NCBI GenBank assembly: GCA_017935575.1
Contig: JAGBHI010000096.1
Span: 1-38,716, forward strand
Reading direction: 5' to 3'
Origin: Bacteroidales bacterium
GTDB lineage: Bacteria > Bacteroidota > Bacteroidia > Bacteroidales > G3-4614
DNA: 38,716 nucleotides
The notes beneath the pieces were generated by a model. That model saw nothing but the letters and a program-made list of their open reading frames with translations. It was not told the origin of the DNA and searched no databases. Position 1 is the stretch's first letter, and every line of letters starts with the position of its first letter. Positions 14,641 to 23,563 of this stretch are shown here, one piece after another. The translations under genes were made by a program, and so were the position numbers.

Positions 14641-16085
14641 AGTTTGCCCTTAAAATTATTTATTACATATGTTTGCAAATATAGTAATTCTTTTAGTTTA
14701 AATATGTATGCTGTTGATATATAATATAATATCCCAATTATTGAGCCAATAATAATTTGTATTGTATATGAATCTAATGATTTTGTAATTCCCCATATTA
14801 TCCCTCCCATGCTTATTGAAAGTATATAAGATGGTAAAATATCTTTTAATTGTTGTTTTAATCCTATATTTATAAGTTTGCCTGTGTAGTATGTATTTAT
14901 AAAAAGGAATATTATATATGAAATTAGAATTCCTATACACATCCATATTATTCCATATCTAGCGGTAATTATTAAAACTATAACTCCAACAATTTTTTTT
15001 GCAATATCTATTTTAAGGAATAAATCGGAACGACCTTTAACTTGTAGCAGATTATTATTTAAAATATGTATTGGATAAAGCATTTTTGCTATACATAAAA
15101 TTTGTAAATAAGGTACGCACTCTATCCACTTATCTGTAATCATAATTGTTATTAATGGTTTTGCTAAAGTTGCCAACCAAATCATTATAGGAAAAACAAT
15201 AAAAGCAGATAAGGCAATTAATTGTCGATAAGTAGATTGTAATTTGTTATTGTCATCTTGTATTTGACATAGCAATGGAAATGTAACTCTATGTATCGTG
15301 TGTGATATTGTAGTTGCAGGTAAACTAGAATATCCTTCTGCCCTTGTGTAATAACCTAAAGATGTAGCAGAAAATTTTTTTGCAATAACAATAGAGTATA
15401 GATTATCATATATTGATGCAATTATTCCTGCTATTAATAGCTTTGACCCAAATCCAAACAACTCTCTAAACGATTTCCAAGAATATTCCCATGTAGGTCT
15501 CCATTTGCTCCATATCCATAGCAAAATACATCTTACTGCTCCGCCAAATACTCCGGGCCATACAATAGACCAAACGCCAAAGCCTGTATATGCCATTGTT
15601 ATTCCACCTGCACCCGTAACCAATGCTCCTATAACAGATATTTTAGCTTGTGTCTTAAAGTCCATCTTTATTGTAAAGAGGGCTTGTTGTACAATGCATA
15701 GTGAGTTAAGAATTAGTGATATTGCAGTAACTTTTATCAGGTCCGAAAGTAGTGGAGTATTATAAAAGTTTGCGATTAGAGAACCTGAGAAAAATAGTAC
15801 AAAGTATAATACAAAACCGACAACTATATTAAAATAAAAAGTCGTTGAAAGGTCTGTTTGAGTCCTATCATTTTTACGAACAAGGGCAGTGCTAAAACCG
15901 CTATTAATAAGAGTTTGCGAAACGGCAGTGAATATTGCCAACATTCCAACCATTCCGTAGTCCGAAGGAGAAAGAACGCGTGCAAGCAGAATGCCAATGA
16001 TAAATTGAATGCCTTGCAAAGAAAAATTCTCTGCAAAACTCCATATCATTCCTTTTAGTGTTTTTCCTCTTAACGATTCTGCCAT
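14637..16085 (-). CDS. wzx: Wzx-type oligosaccharide flippase (MOP/PST family)
   Basis: A 482-aa polytopic inner-membrane protein with about 12-14 hydrophobic segments that should flip the undecaprenyl-linked repeat unit to the periplasm. The start (SLRGKTLKGMIWSFAENFSLQGIQF) and LARVLSPSDYGMVGMLAIFTAVSQ are the classic N-terminal PST signature. Other marks are FGFGSKLLIAGIIASIYDNLYS near residue 215 and GYYTRAEGYSSLPATTISHTIHRVTFPLL. Length is normal. The 73-bp gap to the aminotransferase gene upstream holds no ORF. The stop overlaps the next gene's ATG. Wzx and the polymerase at 3535-4749 together indicate a Wzx/Wzy-dependent pathway. Confidence 0.93.
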   Translation of the reverse strand: MAESLRGKTLKGMIWSFAENFSLQGIQFIIGILLARVLSPSDYGMVGMLAIFTAVSQTLINSGFSTALVRKNDRTQTDLSTTFYFNIVVGFVLYFVLFFSGSLIANFYNTPLLSDLIKVTAISLILNSLCIVQQALFTIKMDFKTQAKISVIGALVTGAGGITMAYTGFGVWSIVWPGVFGGAVRCILLWIWSKWRPTWEYSWKSFRELFGFGSKLLIAGIIASIYDNLYSIVIAKKFSATSLGYYTRAEGYSSLPATTISHTIHRVTFPLLCQIQDDNNKLQSTYRQLIALSAFIVFPIMIWLATLAKPLITIMITDKWIECVPYLQILCIAKMLYPIHILNNNLLQVKGRSDLFLKIDIAKKIVGVIVLIITARYGIIWMCIGILISYIIFLFINTYYTGKLINIGLKQQLKDILPSYILSISMGGIIWGITKSLDSYTIQIIIGSIIGILYYISTAYIFKLKELLYLQTYVINNFKGKL

Positions 16086-16158
16086 TTTTAATCAATTAGG
16101 AATTAGTAATTATGAACTTTAAACCTAAACTTCCCTCTCTAAATGGAGCGGTGTTAGG

Positions 16159-17268
16159 CTATTTATTCACCACCTCAGCCACCATTAGAACATCATCATC
16201 ACTCATTGCGGGGTTAATAGGCAAACTGAGAATTTCTGTTGCGCATTTCTCTGCTATAGGCAAATGCAATGTGTTATACTCTTTATAGGCTTCGTGTTTA
16301 TGTAAAGGAGTGGGGTAGTGTATCATTGTTGGAATACCTTGCTCCTCTAATTTTTGCATCAAATAGTTACGATTTTCGGTGCGTATTACATACTGATGCC
16401 ACACACATTCTCCATTCTCTCCTAATACGGGTTTTATTATTTTGTTGTTAGTAATGTTTTTGTCGTATTGTTCAGCAATCTCTGCTCGGCGTCGGTTCTC
16501 TATGTCAAGATATTTGAGCTTTACGCATAGCATTGCTGCCTGAATTTCGTCTAATCGGCTGTTTATGCCAACGTATTTGTGTATGTATTTTTCTTCTGAT
16601 CCATAGTTACTTAATGCTCTTACCACTTCTGCCAATTTGGCATCGTTCGTAGTTACAGCACCACCATCGCCTAATGCTCCAAGATTTTTTACGGGATAGA
16701 AACTTGTTGCTGCTGCATCACCTAATGTTCCGCACATATAACTATTGTTTAAGCCTTTAACAATACTTTTTGCTCCCATTGCTTGTGCATTGTCTTCAAC
16801 AATCTTAAGATTGTATTTGTGTGCAATATCTTTGAGTTGATTGCTCCAGCAACATCGCCCGTACAGGTGTACGGGGATTATTGCTTTGGTTCGTGGTGTT
16901 ATTAGTTTCTCAATATTGTCAATGTCAAGATTGAGTGTTGTTGCATCTATGTCTGCTATTACAGGGTTTAATCTGTTTTCTGTTACAGCAATCATTGTTG
17001 CTATAAATGTATTGGCAGGGAGTATCACCTCGTCTCCTTCAGCCATTACTCCCATCTCAATGTAGGCCCTGAATATCAGTTTCAGTGCATCTAATCCGTT
17101 GCCTGTGCCAACGACATAGTTACAACCTAAATATCGGCATAAGAGATCTTCAAATTCTTTGCATTTTTCTCCTCTTATGTAGCACCCGCTATTTATAACT
17201 TCTGTTGCAGCTTCAACAAGTTCTTTGCGGTATGGTTCCGATATTTTATTTAGATTTAAAAAATCCAT
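16159..17268 (-). CDS. DegT/DnrJ/EryC1/StrS aminotransferase (nucleotide-sugar transaminase)
   Basis: A 369-aa PLP enzyme that transfers an amino group to a keto-sugar nucleotide, making an amino-deoxysugar for the polysaccharide. Motifs in order: VVGTGNGLDALKLIFRAY near 52, DEVILPANTFIATMIAV near 80, AIIPVHLYGR near 130, KIVEDNAQAMGA with the PLP-ring Asp near 159, and SFYPVKNLGALGDGGAV with the Schiff-base Lys194. C-terminal features VWHQYVIR and YPTPLHKHEAY are also typical. The pattern is closest to FdtB/QdtB-like 3-transaminases, but no dTDP-sugar isomerase or rmlAB is in the window, so the exact sugar is undetermined. It probably heads the locus. Confidence 0.93.
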   Translation of the reverse strand: MDFLNLNKISEPYRKELVEAATEVINSGCYIRGEKCKEFEDLLCRYLGCNYVVGTGNGLDALKLIFRAYIEMGVMAEGDEVILPANTFIATMIAVTENRLNPVIADIDATTLNLDIDNIEKLITPRTKAIIPVHLYGRCCWSNQLKDIAHKYNLKIVEDNAQAMGAKSIVKGLNNSYMCGTLGDAAATSFYPVKNLGALGDGGAVTTNDAKLAEVVRALSNYGSEEKYIHKYVGINSRLDEIQAAMLCVKLKYLDIENRRRAEIAEQYDKNITNNKIIKPVLGENGECVWHQYVIRTENRNYLMQKLEEQGIPTMIHYPTPLHKHEAYKEYNTLHLPIAEKCATEILSLPINPAMSDDDVLMVAEVVNK

Positions 17269-17297
17269 TGTTACGCTCTTGTTTTAGAGCTTTTAAT

Positions 17298-17750
17298 CTA
17301 TTTAACTTCTTTTGCCTCTTTAAATATGGCAGAGATAGAGTCGGTACTGCTTGATAATACAAGGAATTTTCCGTGTTCTGCACACTCATTAATTTTGTAT
17401 TTATCTGCTACGTTTAAAATAGCTCCAAGCATAGCACTTTCACCTTGTTCGGGGCAAAATTGAAGAGTCGATGCCAAGTCAACCATTACCAAGTTGCCGC
17501 TATCTGCTTTAACAACCCAACCGCCAATATTGTTACAACCGTCAAATGCAGCAATAGTACTATCTTTTAAGTTAAAGATTACATATGCAGCCTCTTGATT
17601 TTCAGTTGCAGATATTGCATTGTTGTTAATTGCTGCCAATTCCCATTTGCCACAAATTGTTGGTTCTTCTGTAGTTTGAGCTTGTTTTTTTGCACAACTT
17701 GCAAACATTGCAGATAGTGCAATTACCGATATAAAAAATATTTTTTTCAT
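17298..17750 (-). CDS. META-domain lipoprotein
   Basis: A 150-aa predicted lipoprotein. The signal peptide MKKIFFISVIALSAMFASC ends in a lipobox (FASC) with Cys19 as acylation site, so it should be anchored in the periplasm or outer membrane. The mature part shows the META/HslJ pattern: CGKWELAAINNN, a strand-rich middle, and FDGCNNIGGWV near residue 75 (the D-G-C-N-x-x-x-G signature), then LASTLQFCPE. META-domain proteins such as HslJ are linked to stress tolerance, but the biochemical role is not established. It starts 5 bp after the 94-aa gene stops. Confidence 0.82.
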   Translation of the reverse strand: MKKIFFISVIALSAMFASCAKKQAQTTEEPTICGKWELAAINNNAISATENQEAAYVIFNLKDSTIAAFDGCNNIGGWVVKADSGNLVMVDLASTLQFCPEQGESAMLGAILNVADKYKINECAEHGKFLVLSSSTDSISAIFKEAKEVK

Positions 17751-17755
17751 CTTTA

Positions 17756-18040
17756 TTATTTATTTAGTGCTTCAAGTTCGTTTAATATCTCTTCAACATT
17801 TTTGTCAAAATCGGCTATCAATGCTTTGTAGTAGCCTTTTACCAATTTTGTATCTTTAGTCCCGTTTGGGTGATTTATTCTTGATAAGAACTCTACTTGA
17901 AGATCTAAAGTGCGACCTATCAACTCATCTATTTTTTCGTCATTGTTACCGCTCATAAAAGCGCCACTTAACAGACAACTTGCTATTAACTCTTCAGCAA
18001 TGAAATTAATCTCCTTTTTTAAGTTACGTTTGTTTGCCAT
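17756..18040 (-). CDS. Small helical protein of unknown function
   Basis: A 94-aa protein I cannot assign to a family. It is charged and predicted mostly alpha-helical: a basic start (MANKRNLKKEINFIAEELIAS), then KIDELIGRTLDLQVEFLSRI, a break NHPNGTKD and a C-terminal acidic helix DKNVEEILNELEALNK. No signal peptide or membrane segment is present, so it should be cytoplasmic. It precedes the META lipoprotein gene by 5 bp and likely shares its transcript, with a candidate -7 element 36 bp upstream. Codon usage and composition look like the neighbours, so it is probably a real gene. Confidence 0.7.
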   Translation of the reverse strand: MANKRNLKKEINFIAEELIASCLLSGAFMSGNNDEKIDELIGRTLDLQVEFLSRINHPNGTKDTKLVKGYYKALIADFDKNVEEILNELEALNK

Positions 18041-18075
18041 AATTATTATAATTTATTTATATACACTATTTACTA

Positions 18076-18083
18076 CAAAAATA
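18076..18083 (-). promoter_or_regulatory. Candidate -7 element for the 94-aa/META pair
   Basis: On the minus strand this reads TATTTTTG, matching TAnnTTTG, 36 bases before the start of the 94-aa gene. No clear -33 TTTG was found, so confidence is low. Confidence 0.3.
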
Positions 18084-18119
18084 ATAAATCTTTTATTAAA
18101 ATATATGCTAATGTAAATA

Positions 18120-18575
18120 TTAATCTTTTGTATTGATATTTCTTCTTTCAATATTCATTATACGGTGCATTAAATCTTTTATCGAAGCAGATTTCAGAGC
18201 AACTCGCATAAGTAAAAAGTTGATTGGGAATATAAATGCCCAAACGGGTACAGGAGCCCATACATTGCTTACTCCAATCCATATAAAGAATTTAAAGCAT
18301 ATTATCTGTAACATATAGTTTATGAATTGTACTATACAAAATAATATAGCTCTATCAATTGTCGGTTTTGTACGGAATGTATAGTAATTTGATAAAACAA
18401 AATTGGTAATAAAGCTAACAATAAAACCAATAGAGTATGCAATACCTACATAGTTTGGCATTATATATGATAAGGGAAGATAAACGGCATAGAGTATAAA
18501 GGTAACTAATGCTCCTGTAATAGCAAATCTGAGAACTTCGCCTCTATGCCTCTTCTTTGATTGGGTTTCAACCAT
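18120..18575 (-). CDS. GtrA-family membrane protein
   Basis: A 151-aa inner-membrane protein of PF04138, with four hydrophobic segments at about 15-37, 42-62, 75-97 and 107-127. The start VLRFAITGALVTFILYAVYL and the conserved SFITNFVLSNYYTFR (the N-F-x-x-x-x-x-x-T-F pattern) are diagnostic. Members help move polyprenyl-phosphate-linked sugars across the membrane for O-antigen glucosylation or teichoic/arabinogalactan modification. The N-terminal QSKKRHRGE and the C-terminal tail are basic and cytoplasmic. It stands alone, without a GtrB-like glycosyltransferase next to it, so a link to the nearby polysaccharide locus is only inferred. Confidence 0.9.
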   Translation of the reverse strand: MVETQSKKRHRGEVLRFAITGALVTFILYAVYLPLSYIMPNYVGIAYSIGFIVSFITNFVLSNYYTFRTKPTIDRAILFCIVQFINYMLQIICFKFFIWIGVSNVWAPVPVWAFIFPINFLLMRVALKSASIKDLMHRIMNIERRNINTKD

Positions 18576-18596
18576 ATTATTATAAGTTTATTTATA

Positions 18597-18604
18597 CAAA
18601 AGTA
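18597..18604 (-). promoter_or_regulatory. Candidate -7 element for the GtrA gene
   Basis: Minus-strand TACTTTTG matches TAnnTTTG and lies 22 bases before the GtrA start, downstream of the terminator of the decarboxylase operon. The -33 region is not convincing. Confidence 0.35.
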
Positions 18605-18663
18605 AGATAAAATTTACACATATATGTTATTTATATAGGTAAAATTGCTATCTGTAATCACAT

Positions 18664-18696
18664 AAAAAAGGTGGTATGACATTGCCACACCACCTT
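18664..18696 (-). terminator. Rho-independent terminator of the methylmalonyl-CoA decarboxylase operon
   Basis: On the minus strand AAGGTGGT (18696-18689) pairs with ACCACCTT (18675-18668), enclosing a 13-base loop, and is followed by a run of T ending at 18664. It begins 21 bases past the stop codon of the beta subunit gene. Confidence 0.85.
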
Positions 18697-18716
18697 CAAA
18701 TTTATTATAATCTTTA

Positions 18717-19877
18717 TTAGATTAGGAATCCTAATAAGATACCTGCTGCTACAGCAGAACCTATTACACCGGCAACGTTTGGTCCCATTGCATGCATCAA
18801 TAGGTAGTTTGTTGGGTCATATTCCAATCCCACCACTTGCGAAATACGTGCTGAGTCGGGAACAGCCGATACACCAGAGTTTCCGATAAGAGGATTGATT
18901 TTGTTATCCTTCTTAAGGAATAGGTTAAAGAACTTAACAAACAATACTCCTGATGCAGTTGCAATAACAAATGATAATGCTCCAAGAGCAAATATCTTAA
19001 CTGAGTCAAATGTCAAGAATTCAGATGCTTGAGTTGAAGCTCCAACTGTTATTCCTAAAAGAATAGTGATTGTGTCAATCAACGGACCGCGAGCAGTCTC
19101 TGCCAAACGACGAGTAACACCACTCTCTTTCAATAGGTTTCCGAAGAATAACATTCCTAACAAAGGAAGACCTGATGGAACGAGGAAACAAGTTAACAAC
19201 AATCCTACTATTGGGAATATAACTTTTTCTGTATGAGAAACGGCGCGAGGAGCTTTCATTCTTATAAGACGCTCTTTTTTACCTGTCAATAGCCTCATAA
19301 TAGGTGGTTGTATAACCGGAACCAATGCCATATATGAGTATGCCGAAACAGCAATTGCACCCATCAAGTTTGGAGCAAGTTTTGATGACAAGAAGATTGC
19401 AGTAGGACCGTCTGCACCACCAATAATACCAATGGCAGCAGCTTGCATTGGGTCAAATCCCATAGCCAAAGCAATCATATATGCTCCAAAAATTCCAAAC
19501 TGAGCAGCAGCTCCAATCAATAATAATTTGGGGTTAGAGATAAGAGCTGAGAAGTCAGTCATTGCTCCGATACCCAAGAAAATCAAAGGAGGATACCAAC
19601 CGGATTTTACACCCCCATAAAGAATGTTTAATACAGAACCCTCTTCATATATACCCACTTGAAGACCTGCTTCCATGTTAAATGGAATATTTCCTATAAG
19701 CATACCAAAGCCAATAGGAATAAGCAACATAGGCTCAAACTCTTTGGCAACGGCAAGGTATATGAAGACCAAACCCACCAATATCATTATTACGTGTCCG
19801 GTAGTTGCATTGGCAAAACCGGTATAAGTCCAGAAATCGGCAAGGTTTGCACCTAAGAAATTAATAAACTCTCCCAT
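18717..19877 (-). CDS. Na+-translocating decarboxylase beta subunit (methylmalonyl-CoA/oxaloacetate type)
   Basis: A 386-aa polytopic membrane protein that decarboxylates carboxybiotin and couples this to Na+ export. Key marks are the conserved GIIGGADGPTAIFLSSKLAPN, whose Asp is essential in OadB/GcdB, the segment NSGVSAVPDSARISQVVG, and the ending HAMGPNVAGVIGSAVAAG. About nine to eleven hydrophobic stretches are visible. A longer reading from 19886 uses TTG; I prefer the ATG at 19877 (MGEFINFLGANL), which follows the stop of the biotin-carrier gene by one base. This is the last gene of its operon, before a clear terminator. Confidence 0.95.
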   Translation of the reverse strand: MGEFINFLGANLADFWTYTGFANATTGHVIMILVGLVFIYLAVAKEFEPMLLIPIGFGMLIGNIPFNMEAGLQVGIYEEGSVLNILYGGVKSGWYPPLIFLGIGAMTDFSALISNPKLLLIGAAAQFGIFGAYMIALAMGFDPMQAAAIGIIGGADGPTAIFLSSKLAPNLMGAIAVSAYSYMALVPVIQPPIMRLLTGKKERLIRMKAPRAVSHTEKVIFPIVGLLLTCFLVPSGLPLLGMLFFGNLLKESGVTRRLAETARGPLIDTITILLGITVGASTQASEFLTFDSVKIFALGALSFVIATASGVLFVKFFNLFLKKDNKINPLIGNSGVSAVPDSARISQVVGLEYDPTNYLLMHAMGPNVAGVIGSAVAAGILLGFLI

Positions 19878-19878
19878 A

Positions 19879-20316
19879 CTATTCAATAGTTACGAGAACA
19901 CTGCCTTCAAGAACAGAATCTCCTTTATTAACACTAATAGCTGTTACTGTACCATCTTTGTCGGCATTGATGTTGTTTTCCATCTTCATTGCCTCAAGAA
20001 TTATGACAGTTTGACCTTTTTTAACAGCATCTCCAACATTTACTTTAATATCCAAGATAACACCAGGAAGTGGCGATTTAACACCCGATTTTCCTGCCGG
20101 AGCTGCAGGCTTATTAACAACAGTTGTTTGTACTGCTGGTTTTGTAGGAGTTACTGCTTGACGAACAACAACAGGTTTTGGTGCCACAACAGGAGCTTTC
20201 TCCAACTCAACGGTATAAGAGGTTCCGTTAACCTCAACGTGAGCAATATTGTCATTGATATCCCCGATTGTAACATTGTAGGGATTACCATTAATTTTAT
20301 ATTTATATTCTTTCAT
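19879..20316 (-). CDS. mmdC: Biotin carboxyl-carrier subunit of the decarboxylase
   Basis: A 145-aa biotin carrier that shuttles the carboxyl group from the carboxyltransferase MmdA to the membrane beta subunit. The N-terminal part (residues 1-42) is a small beta domain. It is followed by a flexible Ala/Pro/Val-rich linker from about 43 to 75 (APVVAPKPVVVRQAVTPTKP), then a biotinyl domain from 78 to 145. The biotin attachment site is EAMKMEN with Lys111. Domain order and length match the Bacteroidota MmdC/GcdC-like carriers. The next gene starts one base after its stop. Confidence 0.93.
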   Translation of the reverse strand: MKEYKYKINGNPYNVTIGDINDNIAHVEVNGTSYTVELEKAPVVAPKPVVVRQAVTPTKPAVQTTVVNKPAAPAGKSGVKSPLPGVILDIKVNVGDAVKKGQTVIILEAMKMENNINADKDGTVTAISVNKGDSVLEGSVLVTIE

Positions 20317-20348
20317 TGTTTAATTATTAATACAGGTTAACGAAATTT

Positions 20349-21287
20349 TTATCTTCTGTTAGGAGTTTCACGTAATGAGTAAATTTTAGAACTCCAAGGC
20401 GAGTAACTACGTTTAACACGAGTTATAGTAAGCACAGTCTCTTCGTAATCGTGGTCGCCATTTTGTAATTCGTGCAATGCCATTGAGATGGCGGCTATAA
20501 CCTCACCTTGTGCCTCGCCAAGTTTCTTCTCTTTAGCCTCTTTTTCGCAAGTTACACCCTTAACTTTCATTGCTTTGCGTTTGCTCAATGCAATTGAAAC
20601 TTTACCGATAAATTTGAATAGGATATATAATAGTACAAGCCCTGAAAATACAACAGCCATAGCAGATATGGCCATTCCAAATCCGTTTTTGTCATGTTCT
20701 TCAAATTTATCCATCTTGACATTTTTGTCAAGAGTTTGGTTATTGGTGCTGGGGGTAACATATTTGCTATCGCTTGTACCTTTAATTTCCCACTCCTTAG
20801 AACCATCATTTATGCGAGCCCATGATAAATCGGCACTTAATACACCAGCAGGAACTGTAACAGAGTCAAGCAGTTTTTTACCTGAATCATAAAGTCCTAT
20901 CCAATTAGGATTAATAGTGTCTAAAACGCAGTTTATATGGAAAGTTCCGCGATTAGGCATACCATCAGCCCAAAATAGAGTGTGTTGACGAGGTTTAATT
21001 ACAGTCAAAACATCTCCTTTGGGAATAAAATAGCTTGATGTATCGCCTGGTTGGCTACTAACTTTTAAATAGCAACCGGCAATATTTGCGCTACCGTATG
21101 ATTTATTGAATATCTCAATCCAGCCACTGTGTTGACCATAGTCATCTTGGAAGTTTGCCACATTTTTGACAAGAACCTCATTGATGAGTAGCTTAGACTC
21201 TCCATCGCCACTTGCACATGAAACAGCGGTCAGAGCCAAGAACACGGACATACAGATGTAGATACTTTTTCTTATTCTGTTATTCAT
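20349..21287 (-). CDS. OadG-like gamma subunit fused to a lamin-tail-domain lipoprotein
   Basis: A 312-aa protein placed where the small gamma subunit of the Na+ pump is expected. It starts with a lipoprotein-like signal (MNNRIRKSIYICMSVFLALTAVSC, lipobox AVSC) and continues with a lamin-tail-like beta domain at about 30-165 (LLINEVLVKNVANFQDDYGQHSGWIEIFN, YFIPKGDVLTVIKPRQHTLFWADG). One membrane helix follows at about 205-228 (MAISAMAVVFSGLVLLYILF), then a cytoplasmic tail ending in YSPWSSKIYSLRETPNRR. Tails of this kind fit OadG. The gamma subunit assembles and stabilises the alpha-beta complex; the extracytoplasmic domain's role is unknown. It lies between mmdA and the biotin carrier. Confidence 0.85.
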   Translation of the reverse strand: MNNRIRKSIYICMSVFLALTAVSCASGDGESKLLINEVLVKNVANFQDDYGQHSGWIEIFNKSYGSANIAGCYLKVSSQPGDTSSYFIPKGDVLTVIKPRQHTLFWADGMPNRGTFHINCVLDTINPNWIGLYDSGKKLLDSVTVPAGVLSADLSWARINDGSKEWEIKGTSDSKYVTPSTNNQTLDKNVKMDKFEEHDKNGFGMAISAMAVVFSGLVLLYILFKFIGKVSIALSKRKAMKVKGVTCEKEAKEKKLGEAQGEVIAAISMALHELQNGDHDYEETVLTITRVKRSYSPWSSKIYSLRETPNRR

Positions 21288-21298
21288 ATCAATTATAA

Positions 21299-22852
21299 TT
21301 ATAGAGGAATATTTCCGTGTTTTTTAGCGGGGTTAGAGAGTTTCTTTGTTTGTAATTGTTGTAATGCTCTGATAATACGGAAACGAGTATTGCGAGGTTC
21401 AATAACATCGTCAATATATCCGTATTTTGCTGCATTATAAGGATTAGCAAACAATTTAGTGTACTCAGCCTCTTTCTCTGCCATAAATGCTTTAGGATCT
21501 TCTGCAGTCTTAGCCTCTTTTGCGTAAAGAACTTCAACAGCTCCTGCACCACCCATAACAGCAATTTCAGCCGATGGCCATGCGTAGTTGATATCACCAC
21601 GTAATTGTTTACAACTCATTACAATGTGCGAACCTCCATAAGATTTACGTAAAGTAACAGTAACTTTAGGTACTGTAGCTTCACCGTATGCATAAAGCAA
21701 TTTAGCTCCATGAAGAATAACAGCGTTGTACTCTTGACCTGTTCCGGGTAGGAATCCTGGAACGTCAACCAACGATACAATAGGAATATTGAATGCATCG
21801 CAGAAGCGAACAAAACGCGCACCCTTACGAGAAGCGTTGCAATCCAACACTCCTGCATAACGGCAAGGTTGGTTAGCAACAATACCTACACTTTGTCCGT
21901 TGAAACGAGCAAAACCTATAATAATGTTAGTAGCATATTGTTTTTGAACTTCAAAGAACTCTCCATTATCCACAATAGCAGCAATAACATTATACATATC
22001 GTATGCCTTGTTGGGGCTGTCTGGGATAATCTCATTAAGAGAGTCTTCCAATCGGTCAATTGGGTCAGTACATTCAGTATAAGGAGCCTCCTCAAGATTG
22101 TTTTGAGGAATATAGCTTAACAATTGGCGGATAAGAGCCAAACCTTCCTCTTCTGTTTCAGCAGTAAAGTGAGTAACACCCGATTTGCTTGCATGAACAC
22201 TTGCTCCACCCAAATCCTCTTGACTTACATCTTCACCTGTAACGGTTTTAACAACCTTAGGACCTGTCAAGAACATATAAGATGTTCCTTCCATCATAAG
22301 AGTAAAGTCTGTTAGGGCAGGAGAGTAAACTGCACCACCGGCACAAGGTCCGAAGATACCTGAAATTTGAGGAATAACACCCGATGCCAAAATGTTACGT
22401 TGGAAAATCTCAGCATAACCTGCCAAAGCGTTAATACCCTCTTGAATGCGAGCACCACCTGAGTCGTTAATACCAATACATGGTGCACCCATTTTCATAG
22501 CTTGGTCCATTACTTTACAAATCTTCATGGCCATAGTTTCTGACAATGAACCTCCAAATACGGTAAAGTCTTGAGCAAAAACATAAACCAAACGTCCGTC
22601 TATTGTTCCACTACCGGTAACAACACCATCGCCCAAGAAAGTTTTTTTGTCTTGACCAAAGTTGGTACATCTGTGTTTAACAAACATATCCATCTCCTCA
22701 AAACTACCCTCGTCTAAAAGCATAGCAATACGCTCGCGAGCAGTATATTTACCTTTTTCGTGCTGTTTGGCAATAGCCTTTTCGCCTCCACCTAAACGCG
22801 CCTCAGCACGCAGAGCAATAAGCTCTTTAATTTTTTCAAGTTGAGTACTCAT
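21299..22852 (-). CDS. mmdA: Methylmalonyl-CoA decarboxylase alpha subunit (carboxyltransferase)
   Basis: A 517-aa carboxyltransferase of the propionyl-CoA carboxylase beta family. It moves the carboxyl group of (S)-methylmalonyl-CoA to the biotin on the carrier, releasing propionyl-CoA, in the succinate-propionate pathway. Marks: [24 protein letters not shown] at the start, [32 protein letters not shown] near residue 130, [15 protein letters not shown], and in the second half [14 protein letters not shown] and [12 protein letters not shown], all intact. Length is as expected for MmdA/PccB. It follows the epimerase gene by 28 bp and precedes the OadG-like gene by 11 bp. Confidence 0.95.
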   Translation of the reverse strand: MSTQLEKIKELIALRAEARLGGGEKAIAKQHEKGKYTARERIAMLLDEGSFEEMDMFVKHRCTNFGQDKKTFLGDGVVTGSGTIDGRLVYVFAQDFTVFGGSLSETMAMKICKVMDQAMKMGAPCIGINDSGGARIQEGINALAGYAEIFQRNILASGVIPQISGIFGPCAGGAVYSPALTDFTLMMEGTSYMFLTGPKVVKTVTGEDVSQEDLGGASVHASKSGVTHFTAETEEEGLALIRQLLSYIPQNNLEEAPYTECTDPIDRLEDSLNEIIPDSPNKAYDMYNVIAAIVDNGEFFEVQKQYATNIIIGFARFNGQSVGIVANQPCRYAGVLDCNASRKGARFVRFCDAFNIPIVSLVDVPGFLPGTGQEYNAVILHGAKLLYAYGEATVPKVTVTLRKSYGGSHIVMSCKQLRGDINYAWPSAEIAVMGGAGAVEVLYAKEAKTAEDPKAFMAEKEAEYTKLFANPYNAAKYGYIDDVIEPRNTRFRIIRALQQLQTKKLSNPAKKHGNIPL

Positions 22853-22880
22853 ATAATATTAATTAAAAGTTTTTTATTGA

Positions 22881-23291
22881 TTATTTATTAGGGTCTTCGC
22901 AAAGTTCAGTTAAAACACTACAAGTTGATTTTGGGTGCAAAAATGCAATTTGTAATCCCTCTGCACCACCGCGAGGAGCTGTATCAATTAAACGGATACC
23001 TTTTTCTGCAGCATCAGCTAAAGCCTCAGTAACACTATCTGTTGCAAAAGCAATATGATGAATACCTTCGCCTTTATTAGCAATAAACTTAGCGATAGTG
23101 CTATCCTCGCTTGTAGGCTCCAATAACTCAATTTTAGTTTGTCCCACTTTAAAGAAAGCGGTTTTTACTTTTTGGTCAGCTACCTCTTCAATATTGTAGC
23201 ATTTCAAACCAAGAACTCCCTCATAATAAGGTAAACAAGCCTCTATGCTTTTAACAGCAATACCAAGATGCTCGATGTGTGTTAAATTCAT
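22881..23291 (-). CDS. mce: Methylmalonyl-CoA epimerase
   Basis: A 136-aa VOC-fold metalloenzyme that interconverts (R)- and (S)-methylmalonyl-CoA, linking methylmalonyl-CoA mutase with the decarboxylase. The start NLTHIEHLGIAVKSIEACLPYY supplies the metal ligand His8. KTAFFKVGQTKIELLEPT and GIHHIAFATDSV (second His ligand) follow, and FLHPKSTCSVLTELCE carries the Glu ligand. Its length is right for a single-domain Mce. It is the first gene of the mce-mmdA-gamma-carrier-beta operon, and a candidate promoter lies about 50 bp upstream. Confidence 0.95.
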   Translation of the reverse strand: MNLTHIEHLGIAVKSIEACLPYYEGVLGLKCYNIEEVADQKVKTAFFKVGQTKIELLEPTSEDSTIAKFIANKGEGIHHIAFATDSVTEALADAAEKGIRLIDTAPRGGAEGLQIAFLHPKSTCSVLTELCEDPNK

Positions 23292-23339
23292 AATATTATT
23301 AATTTAAAAAGTAAATAAATCATTTTTATAAAGTCTGAG

Positions 23340-23347
23340 CAAATATA
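23340..23347 (-). promoter_or_regulatory. Candidate -7 element of the mce-mmdA operon
   Basis: Minus-strand TATATTTG is an exact TAnnTTTG match, 49 bases before the mce start. An ATTG (one base off TTTG) lies 21 bases further upstream, an acceptable -33 position for Bacteroides promoters. Confidence 0.45.
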
Positions 23348-23449
23348 CAAAATATAATCAATAATAAACAATCAAACTTACAAAAGTTTTTAACATGAAA
23401 ATATCTACAAATTATATAAGAATCAACTAAATATTAGATAATTGCATTT

Positions 23450-23482
23450 AAAAACTGCCAAATAGTCATAAAAACTGACAAA
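23450..23482 (+). repeat. Paired 13-bp direct repeat upstream of dnaK
   Basis: AAAAACTGCCAAA (23450-23462) and AAAAACTGACAAA (23470-23482) differ at one base and are 20 bp apart start to start, about two helical turns. They lie some 85-115 bp upstream of the sigma-54-like element, as expected of an activator or operator site. No regulator is identified. Confidence 0.5.
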
Positions 23483-23563
23483 CATTCTCGCTCAAATTAT
23501 AAAATGATGTCAGAAATAAATGTTTTTCACATATAAAATCAGACAAAAACTCAACAATAATGT

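Noticed and set aside
16130..16158. Possible repeat CTCTAAATGGAGCGG between wzx and the aminotransferase gene
   Set aside because: No second copy was found in the window, and it forms no convincing hairpin.
17275..17294. Terminator between the META gene and the aminotransferase gene
   Set aside because: GCTCT/AGAGC has only five pairs, and its T-run is on the plus strand, where no gene would be terminated.
19878..19886. TTG start for the decarboxylase beta subunit
   Set aside because: An ATG three codons later directly follows the preceding stop and gives the usual N-terminus.
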